From the NCBI GenBank assembly GCA_037127255.1, contig JBANSL010000012.1, positions 40,229,115-40,293,114 of the forward strand: DNA of 64,000 bases. The letters are read 5' to 3'. The notes beneath the pieces are model-generated. The model was not told the DNA's origin and ran no database searches. It worked only from the letters and a program-made list of their open reading frames with translations. Position 1 is the stretch's first letter. Each line of letters begins with the position of its first letter. Below are positions 48,611 to 59,007 of the stretch, in pieces. The translations under genes were made by a program, and so were the position numbers. This DNA is from Persicaria tinctoria (lineage: Eukaryota > Streptophyta > Magnoliopsida > Caryophyllales > Polygonaceae).

Positions 48611-49793
48611 GAGCATATTTAACGGGCTTTTACTTTACATAGATGCTAGGCAAATTAATAGTAAAAAATTCAAACAGTAGTGTGTGGGATACCAGGAGAA
48701 TACTTGTGGAGAATCGATGCTTGGGCATTTGAAATTAATAGCGTGTCAGGTTGCACAGACCGACATTGTGAAATTTGGAAAGGTTAAAGGCTAAATGACG
48801 TCGCATGCATCTGGTGAAGGCCAAAACGCAGGGAGGACGGCACTGTGCGTAGTTGCAAGAATTCAAATGAAGCGGACACGTGTCGAGAAGGGATTAGCCT
48901 ACAGGTTGGCCAGTTGAATGTCTAACACATGGCGCATGGTGAACGGCTGTGATTATTTGTTGCGCAAATTTGTTTTACATATTTAAATTCAAATTTCGGT
49001 ATTAAATATGTAAAAATAAAAAATAAAAAAATTACATAAATACTAGATTCATTTTTATCTACATGTAGACATTAATTTTGAATATGTTTGATTATATATT
49101 TTTTTAAAAAAATATTTCTCATTTATTATAAACTAGTACTTTTCCCGTACCTTGTACGGGTGAGTATTTTTATTAAAATTTACCGTTTTAGTTCCCCCTC
49201 GTACTATGAATATATTTCATTTCATTTGAATTGTTGTCATGTTATCAATTATAACCCTCGTCATAATACAATAACACTTACAATCACAAACAAAAGTCTC
49301 ATAATTACGGTCAAGTTTGATATCTTAAACAAAATATTCGACACATTAATTTTCTACTAACATAATACTCTTGCTTCTTGTCATGCTGTTCTTCGAAATC
49401 TTTGATTATCGTGATGAAATACTTTTTTATTGAGACAATCGATACTTCAAATTTGACAAAAAAATAGTAAATCACCCGCTTCTACGCTTCTCCTATAGTA
49501 TCCATCCTAATTGAAGACAAAGAAAAGAAACCTTATAGTTTTTAGCTTAAGAAAGCCGAATTCGGATCCTTTATGATATTTTATCTATTACACATCATTC
49601 TACACTTTTTAGATTGATCTAAATTATAAACCAATTTGATAAAGATACCCTGAGTTTAAATGTATAAACCCTATATAGCTAAAGAATTTTAAAAATGATA
49701 TTTAGTGTGTTTTTTTTTAATACTTCGACCCTTAATTAGAAAAAAAGGAACTCTATTTGTAAGTGTATAAACATTAAGAGGCCAAAACATTAA
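48611..49793. other. AT-rich left part of the insertion
   Basis: No gene recognised. Very AT-rich with short open frames only. Confidence 0.5.
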
Positions 49794-50055
49794 TGAAATT
49801 TATAGATATCAAGAATCAAGGCTCCAATTATTGATCGAAAGAAACATAGTTTTAATTTATAGATATTTTTAATTTTAAATTTCTGTAATTGTAATCTTAG
49901 AAATTTTTTCTTTTTTTTACTGACGACCCTCTGTGTAGGGTCATTGAAGCCATCTTTTGATGGCTTCAAGATCGCTGGGTCGATCTTCAAGATTGCTGGG
50001 TCGATCTTCTAGATCGCCAAGTCGATCTACTTATTGCCTACTGTAAAAAAAAAAA
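49794..50055 (+). mobile_element. small poly(A)-tailed retroposon with 18-bp target duplication
   Basis: The string aagaggccaaaacattaa occurs at 49776-49793 and exactly again at 50056-50073. The 262 bases between end in a run of A, as in SINEs or truncated LINEs. The 3' part has an internal repeat of tgggtcgatctt-like units (gatcgctgggtcgatcttc, gattgctgggtcgatcttc). No promoter boxes were recognised, so SINE versus LINE scrap remains open. Confidence 0.7.
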
Positions 50056-50383
50056 AAGAGGCCAAAACATTAAAAAAATGTTATACCTCTCAAATTGATG
50101 GAATGTGAAAATTAGTTGGGCATGACTTGTGTATGTAGAAAAAAAAATTATGAGTACTCGGTTAGGTTTTAGATGCAAGAAATTGATAGATCGTAAATGA
50201 TAACTAATCAAAATAACATTCTTATAGTTGGTGTTTTATATGAAAGATTTGACAAAAGACTCGCAATGTTGCTCACTGTCTTCACCCAAAAAAGTTACTC
50301 TCTTGAGGCATGGGTTCAGTTCCTGCAATGCCGAAAGTCGAGTTCAGGTTTGGTTCCCAATTCATTTACTTGCTGTCTGAATT

Positions 50384-50415
<32 letters not shown>

Positions 50416-50416
50416 G
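50384..50416. repeat. (TTG)n microsatellite
   Basis: About 11 TTG/GTT units at the downstream end of the NUP107 fragment. Confidence 0.9.
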
Positions 50417-50429
50417 CTGTGGCATTCGA

Positions 50430-51240
50430 AGTCATGCACTCAGACACTGAAGAGTAAAGAGCATTCATCAACGTGGCGCATAATGTGGCATCCGGAGTCA
50501 TGCACTTCCCAGAAGGCAAACATACCATGGATGTAGCATGCAACTCAAGGAATACGAATTCTACAGCATCGATGACATGATCTTCAATGGGCACCAACCA
50601 AGGATTTTCATTCCATGATAGTTTAAAGGAAAACAAAATAAATAAATAGAGGATAAGTTGGTGTAATCAATTATTAAGAAACATTCCAAGAGCATTTGAT
50701 TAACATGCAACATTAATATAGAAGATCATTTATCAGTCAAGAATCAAAAGATCCAAGTGTTTATTTTCCCAAGTCCTGATATTTATGCGGTTAGTAACTC
50801 ACTTTGCAGAAGTAACAAAGAAGAATTGAGCATTTCATGTGCAGCTGTTGATAATCTTTGTTTCTCTTCCAAGTGACAAATCATGGTGAGGATTTTCCGC
50901 ATTCTATAAGTCAAGATTCAGCCAATTGCGATATGTTGCATCACAAGAGTAATATTCCCGCTGTCATTCAGAAACATGACATTGTTGTTAGTTTAGAGGG
51001 GCAACCAAAGAAGGAGCATTTAAAGAATGCAAATTGTTATCAATAATCAGATCTTCCCTACGAAATCTGAATGAATACCCAATCTTTGAACTCGCTCAAA
51101 TAATCTGAAACATCATGATCCTCAATGGACAGAAGATCTTCTGGTGGTTGCTTCAAAGGCTCAGCAAGGAAACTTAGCAATTTGCGGGCACCTATGGGCA
51201 TTGCTGGCACCCTCCCCATCGATATCACAGAGCAAACCCC
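50430..51240 (-). pseudogene. NUP107: NUP107 nucleoporin fragment
   Basis: Two exon-like minus-strand pieces. The first (about 51240-51055) reads GARKLLSFLAEPLKQPPEDL then VSDYLSEFKDW. The second (about 50640-50450) reads WNENPWLVPIEDHV, FLELHATSMVCLPSGKCMTP and DATLCATLMNALYSSVSE. Order and spacing match the C-terminal third of plant NUP107, the scaffold nucleoporin of the Y complex in the nuclear pore. The rest of this large protein is absent. A piece encoding CMT-N-AT is repeated just before the TTG microsatellite. The first exon ends in an in-frame TAG. It is a captured, non-functional fragment. Confidence 0.78.
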
Positions 51241-51834
51241 CTAAATAGTATGTTGCTGTGAAATGTAAAAAATAAAGCTTATGTTCAGTGCACAGTAGTT
51301 CTGGAAGAAGAGTGCACATATACCATCAAACTTTAGACTTTGGCTTCCAACCAGAAATCATACCCATCAAGGCAACAAAGAAAAAGGAAAATTAAAAAAG
51401 CAAGCAAAGGTACTGATTCTAGATCATTATTCAGAATTCATCTAACCAATTCAGTAATATGTCATGAAGCATTACAGAAAATGAACCACAGTTTGAATAG
51501 GTTTAAGAGATCTCTACCAAATTTAATACTAATAACGATTTCAAAGTGAAAAAAACGATTTCAAAGTGAAAGAAAAGAATCATGATTGAAGACAATCCAT
51601 TTTGCCCAAAATGGATTGTGCTGAGATATAATGAAAGAGAACTGAGATGCGATAAATATAAGCCATAAGCAAATTATGAGGTTCCAATTGAGAAAGTAAG
51701 AATTTTAATTCCTCAAATTCAAATCCAATTGGCAAAATTCATCAAGTTCAAATCAAAACATAGCCCCAAATCAAAACCCTAATTCTCAAATCGAACCACC
51801 CCTATACAAATTCAAGAAACATACCGGGAGAGAA

Positions 51835-52400
51835 ATTGGGTTTTTTCGCACCACGCACACAGTCGTCGGGTTCTTCACACCACCCAAACCACTTGTCGTC
51901 GCCTTCTTCGGTCACCGCCCGATTGCGCCACACCTCCGGCAAAGATTACCGCCACCAGCCACATATCCGATTACGTTATGCCTCCAACCGATTGCCGCCT
52001 CACGCCGTCGCCGACGAAGCCGACTCCTGCCACTCACCCTCCTCCGATCGCCACGCCTCTAGCAACGACTGCCACCACCATAATAACGACTTCCTCACAA
52101 TAACGATTGTGAGGAAGAAGAAAATATAACGTGAAGAGAAAAGAAACCAATTGCAAGAGGTGAAATCCATGGTTACTTCAATTTCAGAAAGGGGATTTGA
52201 GCATTTGAAGAGAACGTGGGTTGAGAAAGTAATTTGAAAAACAATTTCAGTTTTTAGTATTGGTAACCAAAAGAACGTGGGTGAGAGAAAGTGGAAAACT
52301 GCTTTTTATTTTTGCTCAGAGAATGAGGACACGTGGCTTATTCTTTTACAAAGAGTCTGCTTCTAAAATAATAAGTATAAAGGGTGGATGTAGTACAGTA
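51835..52400 (-). promoter_or_regulatory. leader and promoter-like module upstream of the NUP107 fragment
   Basis: On the minus strand a CG-rich exon-like stretch (52130-51836) ends CTCCCGGTATGTTT, a good splice donor. Upstream (52260-52392) lies a block with gaacgtgggtg, gacacgtggc (G-box) and cttctaaaataataagtata that is repeated at about 55690-55800. Whether it is transcribed cannot be told. Confidence 0.45.
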
Positions 52401-53226
52401 GTATTTGCATTCGTTAATGAAAAAGTGTCATTTACATGGTGATCTTGATGAGTTATTTGATTTTATTATCATTATTTTTTATTTGCGTACGTAAAACATC
52501 TTTGTTGTTCTAAGATAAACTCTTATTGATGAGAATATCGGGGATACTTGCCTGCCAGCCGGCTTCAATGGTATTAAGGTCATTGCCAACCGGAGATGAC
52601 CCAAATTTGGGATAAGAAGAATTCATTTGCATCATTTACTCCTGGTGCCCATACATTTATGTTGGCCTTTGCTCCATAGAACTGATCCTCGTTCGTAAAC
52701 ACAATTGCAAATGAATGGTTTAGCATCATTGATTTTGATTACTAAAAAAACTACAAAACAAAGCTTATCCTAATTAGGCATGTTGATTATATTTAGTTAT
52801 TTGTTATCCTATTGCTTCGTTATTTTTTAGCTTTATAAATTATATCTTCTAAAATAGCTACTCTATATAGCTCATCTATATATGATTTTATCTTCTAAAA
52901 TATTTACTCTATATATTTAATAAGTATAAAATATATAATATATTTAACGTTTTTAATTACTATGAATTGATTATATTTATATGATGTATATCAACAACTA
53001 CATTATAGTTATGAGAATGTACATTTGTCTCACCCCCCCCCCCCCCCCCCATTAACCATGTTCATCATAAGATGATGAGAGCTGCTGAGAAATAATTCAT
53101 ATAGAAGTGCAGAACGTAAGCAAGCATTATCCCCCAGCCCCCAGTTCTCTCAAAATAAGACATAACCAAGTTACCAAATGAATCTTCCTATAAATCTAAT
53201 CATACAATAGATGTTAAGGCCATTAC
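52401..53226. other. AT-rich spacer with 18-C run
   Basis: No gene recognised. A run of 18 C lies at 53033-53050. Confidence 0.55.
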
Positions 53227-54213
53227 CGTGTCATGGGCGTGTAAAAGAGCATGTCGCTGTCCATGCAGATCTTGAAGAACTGAAACCCCAATCTCTTCTG
53301 TCTCAAGCATGGTTCTTCTGTTGTCCTTGATTCTGACACTGGTCTGGTTCAGTTTCTCTGCTGACATCATCAATCTCTCTCTTTGACCAGCTGAAACCTA
53401 TTTGAACAAACACCAAAGTTGAGTTATCCTAAATAAATAAAAGAAAACACGATATGGCATTGATTAGGCCATAGGCATCAGCAGAAAAAAGATTTGAAAG
53501 CAAATGGTGACGAAAAGATTCACAGTAACCATAGTAAAAAAAATTGAAACAGAACAGATTGATCATTACATGCACATAATTGGTATAAAACTAAATTCAT
53601 AATGCTAGAAGTGCATAGTTGCTAAGTCTGAATTGTCAATAAGTCAATAAAATCAAGTGAACATGTCAACTGCAAGTTTATCAAGCACACATACATCGAG
53701 AGCAATGTTAATACTTTTGTTTGAAAAGTAGATCAATTCTCATCCCATCTAAAGCAAAGGGAATTGGACACTTCTAAAGCATCTATTGTCAATCAGCGCA
53801 TGGCAAGCTGCAAAAGAGTCTAATAGAAACGTTCTTTTTTGAAATATAAAACCCAGAAGCAAGGTTAAGCCATTCCAAACTCTAGTAACTCGTCTCGGGC
53901 AGCCTGATTTGGGTTCACTGATGAGATTCTTTTCGGTTCACTTTTCAAGTTGTTCAAATCAGATTTATATTCTCTAAGTTTGGCAAGAAGCATCCCCCTA
54001 ACATTGGGCAGCAAACTTCTTGCCTCAAGGTCCATTTTTCGGATCTGAAAAGCGCAAAATTGACAAAAAGAAATAAGGTACTGAGTACAAGGCAAGACTT
54101 AACAATAGAGAATAAAAACAATACAAGAAAATATTAATGATTGTACCAGATTTTTTGCTTCTTCAATACGAGCTTTAATTAAATTTCCAAGACCTTTTGC
54201 TTCTTTTGTTCTG
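53227..54213 (-). pseudogene. VTI1: VTI1-type v-SNARE gene fragment
   Basis: Three minus-strand exons of a plant VTI11/12/13 gene. Exon 54213-54147 has EQKKQKVLEI, a 5-base insertion that shifts frame, then IKARIEEAKNL. Exon 54044-about 53870 has IRKMDLEARSLLPNVRG, LLAKLREYKSDLNNLKSE and RDELLEFGMA and lacks a GT donor. Exon 53397-53227 has the SNARE-domain part AGQRERLMMSAEKLNQTS, RTMLETEEIGVSVLQDLHGQ and RHALLHAHDT. VTI1 proteins are Qb-SNAREs in TGN and vacuole trafficking. The N-terminus and the C-terminal membrane anchor exon are missing, so this is a truncated, broken copy. Confidence 0.9.
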
Positions 54214-54589
54214 CTGAAAACAATCTTCTGGTCATATGATATCTAAATTCCTCATGTCACAAGTCCATAAAAAAATGAAACAGCTAAATGCCCTAGCAAA
54301 TAATGATGAACACGGTAATACATAGATCTAAATATTGAATGTGTTAAGCGATGTTTCTAAGACAATTTTTTGCAACCCACCAACTAACCATTATATATTT
54401 CAACATCTTGATTAACATAAAATTAGGAGGGTCATGCCAGTAAGAGGTTGAAATTGGGTAATCTTACTCATGCTATAAAAACTATGAGTAAACTTGTGAT
54501 TATTTGCATCACATTGTATGCTAGTTGAGTATGTCATGAAACAAAGGTTTGAATGCATAAATTTTATCCAAGAAGATATATTCTGAAAA

Positions 54590-54735
54590 AGTAATCCAAA
54601 CTCATGTCTAGTGCTACATCATCTACCTCACGGCTTTAAGTGGTTTGAGAAATTATGATGGAGAACTCGAGATCCAAACTCATGTCTAGTGCTACATCAT
54701 CTACCCCACAACTTTAAGTGGTTTGAGAAATCATG
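54590..54735. repeat. short tandem duplication
   Basis: The phrase atccaaactcatgtctagtg followed by ctacatcatctac and ctttaagtggtttgagaaat occurs twice in a row, at about 54595 and 54672. No gene. Confidence 0.8.
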
Positions 54736-55285
54736 AACTCCAGATCCAATTCCCATCAACCATATTAGTTTCTTGACAATGTAAGAAATTCTTCGCCATT
54801 GTGCTCTCCCCTAGTGTCCAAAGCCATCAACCATAAAAGTGCCTATCCCCTCATAACATTAGATTCACTTTAGAGAACCGAGAGAACCTTACCACAGTAT
54901 CACCGTTGCCTCCACCGGACCACCGCTTGCATCAAGAGAACCATCTGTTTATGCAATTGCAAGAGCCTCCCTTGACTCCTCAAGAGAACCATAGAATGAA
55001 GGAACCAAGTAACTTACCGGAACAAAGGATAAAATTCTCTACAAATGAGAAACTGATCCGGAAGGAAGATGGCGAGGAAGAAAAGGGGAAACATAGAATG
55101 AAGGAACTTACCAATGCCGCTATCAAGCCCTCCAATCGAATTGTCATCCTCCTATGCATCGAGCTTGCTGTGTCCGGCAAGGCCTTCAACCGAATCTTAT
55201 CCAGCGCCTAAAACTAAAATGAAATTCTGTAACTGAGAGAGAGAGAGAGGTTACCCTGGACTGAGAGAGTGCGAGGTCAGTTGCC

Positions 55286-55729
55286 CTACGGTTCGTCGTT
55301 CATGGCGAAGGAGGAGGAGACGTCGGAGATAGCGATGCACTTCTTCAATTTCCCCTTCTCTGCGAGATCGTCCACCATCCTCCGCCATTGCACCTCCGCA
55401 ACTGCTCCTCCGTGTGCGTCGTCTAGGGAACCGTTTGCAGAGAAGAGGCGGTGCTTGAGAAAGAAAGAGAGAACGCAGGGCCAAGCCGAGATTGAGAGAA
55501 GGGAGTGAGGGCAACGACGAGGGACCTCCACCTTCTCCGGATCTGGGTGCCCCGACCTCGAATCCGAGCGAGGGAGATGAGCGGATGTGAGCGAGACTGC
55601 GGCAATGACGAAGGACTGGGTTAGGGTTTGGTGAAAATCAATTTTATCTAGGAATTGATATTGTGAGCAGTTGAATGAATATACGGAGAGAACGTGGGTG
55701 GGGGTAAAAGGCTGAAAATTTGGATTCAT
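55286..55729 (-). pseudogene. DUF2828 gene fragment fused to leader sequence
   Basis: An open minus-strand frame of 147 codons. Its last about 50 residues read AEVQWRRMVDDLAEKGKLKK then CIAISDVSSSF, which matches the QWKRMV-D---KGKL-NCIA--DVSGSM block of plant DUF2828 proteins, a family with a von Willebrand-like MIDAS motif and unknown function. Here the DxSxS motif is DVSSS. A TAG stop follows shortly. The rest of the domain is missing. The upstream half of the frame looks like translated leader. It lies just downstream of the promoter-like block at 55690-55800. Confidence 0.75.
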
Positions 55730-56104
55730 AGAAGGACACGTGGCACAATATTTTGTGAAGACATTGCTTCTAAAATAATAAGTATAAGAGGTGGATATGC
55801 AAAAAATTATCCAAAAAATTAAATTATAAATATGGACGACTTTTGAAAAATAAAGAATATTGTAAGAATATGAAATAATTAAAATAAAAAATGAATATAA
55901 TAATATAATCGATAATGAAAATAATTATTGGAGAATGGTATATTTGTAAATTGAGTTGGTAGAAAAAGATGGGTTTTGAGATACCAGAGATACTACTGAT
56001 AAAGTGGGAAAAATGAGAACGAGATGCTAAGATGATGTGGCGGAAAGAGATAAATAAAATATTAGTATTTCTAGTATCCCTAGTACCCCTTGATAAACAT
56101 GGCC
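55730..56104. other. AT-rich right part of the insertion
   Basis: Contains the repeated gacacgtggc and cttctaaaataataagtata module, then AT-rich sequence to the terminus GGCCATGTTTATC (minus strand). No gene. Confidence 0.5.
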
Positions 56105-56412
56105 CAAGGCCTCCAAAGGAAGCCACACAAATATATAGCATGTGGGGCCCCAAAAAACTTAATGACTAAGTAAAAATATATAAATATCTAGCATGCTTAA
56201 GGCGGAGGGTTTCCTTGCAAGTGACCGAGTTGCCCCAGAGGGCCGAGTACTCGAGTGTCTTTCACGCAGCCTCCAAGCGTCCTTCTCCACGAGCATCGAG
56301 CGAGCTTGTCTTTCGCTTTCCGCAAACCGGGCTCGCTAGCAGCGAACGGGATCTCGCTAGCAGTGAGCCAAGACCTTCGGGAAGATCTTCGGAAAATTTG
56401 TGCTTCATGTCA
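56105..56412 (-). repeat. gypsy LTR copy B, right part
   Basis: Matches 3445-3743 of LTR copy A: shared gcatgtggggcccc, atatctagcatgcttaa, gagggtttccttgcaagtg, cttcgggaagatcttcgg and the end atgtca. Together with 48413-48610 it makes one LTR lacking its first 150 bases. Confidence 0.9.
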
Positions 56413-56790
56413 TGGGACGTAATACTAAGAACATTCTCAATCTCTATCTTGAGCTCTTCTTTCCTTACATCAAATTTCACATTGTTATAGGGTAGAAGTA
56501 TAGGTTAGTGTAGACTAAGCACATTCTCAATCTCTATCTTGAGCTCTTCTTTCTCTACATTAAATTTCACATTGTTAGAATATTCAACATTGAATAAATC
56601 TTTTTGGATCCTTAGGAATTTCTAACAAATCATTAGGTGGCTCATAAATAGAAAACTTAATCTTTCCACCGTCAAACTCCATGGTCAGTGAACCTTCGCA
56701 ACAATAAATCTTTGTCTTTGCCGTTCTCAGAAATGGTCTTCCTAAGATAATTGACGTCTCGGCCGGTTCATATCTAAAAAAAAAAAAAAA
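56413..56790 (-). pseudogene. gypsy protease fragment
   Basis: Minus-strand translation of 56780-56590 gives EPAETSIILGRPFLRTAKTK, EGSLTMEFDGGKIKFSIYEP, the region behind the protease active site in gypsy pol (the ILGRPFL motif). Next to it, 56422-56486 and 56512-56574 are a tandem duplication encoding VEKEELKIEIENVL-like peptide twice. This is a different gypsy lineage from the one at 1-3743. Confidence 0.7.
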
Positions 56791-56799
56791 ATTCGTTTA

Positions 56800-57077
56800 G
56801 GAGGGCAACCCTTCCCATCGTCTTCTCTTCCTCTCTTCTCACCTAAACTCTCTCCCCCCTCACCAAAAAAAACACCCGCCCTCGCGCCCTCGTCTCCTCG
56901 ACATCACCGCCAGCTGCCTTCGCCTCGCCCTCGCAGCAGCAGCAGCAGCAGCAGCACAGCCTCGCCAGGCGATCCGAAGACGCAGCCACGCTGCCCCCGT
57001 CATCGTCTCACGGCCGTGGATGAGTGCGCTGTGGTGTCGTTTGTTTCCGATCCAAATTCCGAGTTTGTTCAAGAGAG
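56800..57077 (+). other. 5' untranslated exon of the DUF1308 gene
   Basis: CT-rich then GC-rich sequence typical of a plant leader, with seven CAG repeats near 56934-56954, ends AAGAGAG followed by the donor GTATTA at 57078. The next exon starts at 59008. A short upstream frame begins at ATG 57020. The start of transcription is estimated only. Confidence 0.55.
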
Positions 57078-59007
57078 GTATTAAACCATTGTATATTATT
57101 GGTTTTAATAGATACTTGGGGTTCAGCTTAGGTTTGGTGGAATTGTGAGTGCAGGATTGAATGATTCGAAAATATGCACTGTATCATGTTTCAAATTAAT
57201 GTTGTCAATATTTGTGGTTATGCATCACTTGTTTATCTACAATTGAAGGCCAAATTTGATGCTTATATTAATGGAGTCATAAATTTTGCAAGTAGAACCG
57301 GAATCTGGAAATGTGCACTGGAACATGTTTTTTGTAAATGAAATAATATTCCCGATGATGTCGAAATCATTTTTGAGCGATTCCTATTCCGCTATAGTTC
57401 ACTCATGACTTCAAGTTGTCACAGTTTAATTTTGAGACAAATTGGTTTACTATAACCTGCTATTTTGTGCAGTGTAAGTTAGTTTTCGAAGATGAGGCTG
57501 ATGATGTTTTTAAGATTGATTATGGTAGTTGCTGAAAACCGAGATATAGAATTTGTGGAATGTTTTGTTTCTCAGGAATCGCAGGTTACCACCTAACGTT
57601 TAGTTGGCTAGGCTGGGACCTATGCAGAATTTGTGGAATGTTTTGGTAACCTACTATTTTGTATTTCAACTATATACTATAATAATTCATAATATCATAA
57701 ACTCAAATCACGGTCTTGACCAAGTCTAGAGCAAATAAGCTCAAAATCATGCATTTGGCATGCTTCAAAAGTAAGCCTTTGATGCATTTTCACTTCGTAA
57801 GTGGGACATGATGGCACCTAATCAAACCATCGACAAATAATGAACAAAGTCACAAATCAATTGCTAAGTTACTAATGTAGGGATAGCTTCCGCTTGTGTT
57901 TGAAAATGAGGATTGTGGAGAGAGAATAATGGATATTTTAAAACCCCTAATTTCCTAGCCGTCTAGCCCACCTAGGCCGGCTCTCGTCTAGATCACCTAG
58001 TCCTCTAGCTGCCAACATAGATCAATGCCTAGCCTGCCTAGACCCACTTTTTGGCTACTTTGTCTAGGCATAAAAATTCCTAGGTGAGTTGCCGCCTAGC
58101 ACTTAGCTGCAATTTTTAGAACACTGGGAATGCCAAACCCTTTAGTGCAAAGTTATTTGTAGAAGTTTTTGGAACTTTTGGTGTTGGTTTTGTATTTTTT
58201 AACATCTGCCACTTCTTGACCAAGGCAAGGCAGCTTCAACTAGGCACAGGAAGGCGCAAATGATGCTTCCTTTTCTGTTTTTTCTAGAAGATATTTCTTT
58301 TGAAAAAATATTTATTCTTTCCATATAAATCTATCCTTCCATATTAACTGGGACTAAATTTATCTTCCATGTTTAAAGAACAAAATATTTTAAATGCGGT
58401 GATTTTTGTTGGAAATGTTAAAATTAAAGATAAATTTTTCACTTTTAAATTGTATTTTTTAACTCTAATTTACAGTATTTGTTGATTTTAGGTCATACAA
58501 GCAGGTCTCCTTAAGGCTGCATAATTTTGCCTCTTGTTTGCATGCTTGATGTGTCTTGCATTGAATTTTGTTTCAAGTTATTGTAGAATTTATAGTGTAT
58601 GAATTGTATCTTGTGCCATGTTTGGGTATGTTTACATTTACCATTAAAATGTTGGTCATGCCTAATTGGATTCTGTTTAAATGGTGTTAATGTTGATTGA
58701 TTGGAGTCGTCTAGTACTCTAGTAGCTCATTCTTGTTATGATTTGTACTATTGGTTTGGTTGTTTGAAATTGTTGGGAATCACTTGATGATGGACTTGAC
58801 TGGTTGTATGTAATGAAATGTTATATGGGATGTTAATGATAGTATGTTGTATCAATTGATTGTTTGATATTTTATTACAACAGTTATGCTTGTTGTTGGT
58901 TTTGAGTATGGTTTGTCATTGGCGTAATGAGAGTGGTATTGAGTGATTGATTTCTCTTCCATGGTGTGTAACACTAGGATTTGAGTGTGTTATTTGGGGT
59001 GTTACAG
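57078..59007 (+). other. first intron of the DUF1308 gene
   Basis: AT-rich with no coding signal. At 57930-58120 a CTAG-rich block (cctaggccgg, cctagtcctc, cctagcctgcctag, cctaggtgag, gcctagc) ending gcaatttttagaacactgg resembles a dispersed plant repeat. Confidence 0.55.

Larger units (their letters stand above)
48611..56104. mobile_element. 7.5-kb insertion in LTR copy B carrying host-gene fragments
   Basis: The two LTR halves on each side join at one point of the intact LTR, so this block is an insertion. Its ends read GAGCATATTTAACGGG and, on the other strand, GGCCATGTTTATCAAGGGG, a weak inverted repeat (9 of 13) like Tourist/Harbinger termini. The flanks TAA (48608-48610) and CAA (56105-56107) could be a degenerate 3-bp target duplication. 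No transposase was found. Inside are fragments of NUP107, VTI1 and a DUF2828 gene, all on the minus strand, and a small poly(A) retroposon. Confidence 0.65.

Noticed and set aside
51836..52129. 97-codon His/Ser-rich plus-strand frame
   Set aside because: It is antisense to a leader-like exon with a good minus-strand donor and has no recognised domain.
48611..56104. Helitron interpretation of the gene-carrying insertion
   Set aside because: Ends at the LTR break do not read TC..CTRR and insertion is not between A and T. A ctag occurs 25-30 bases inside the right boundary only.
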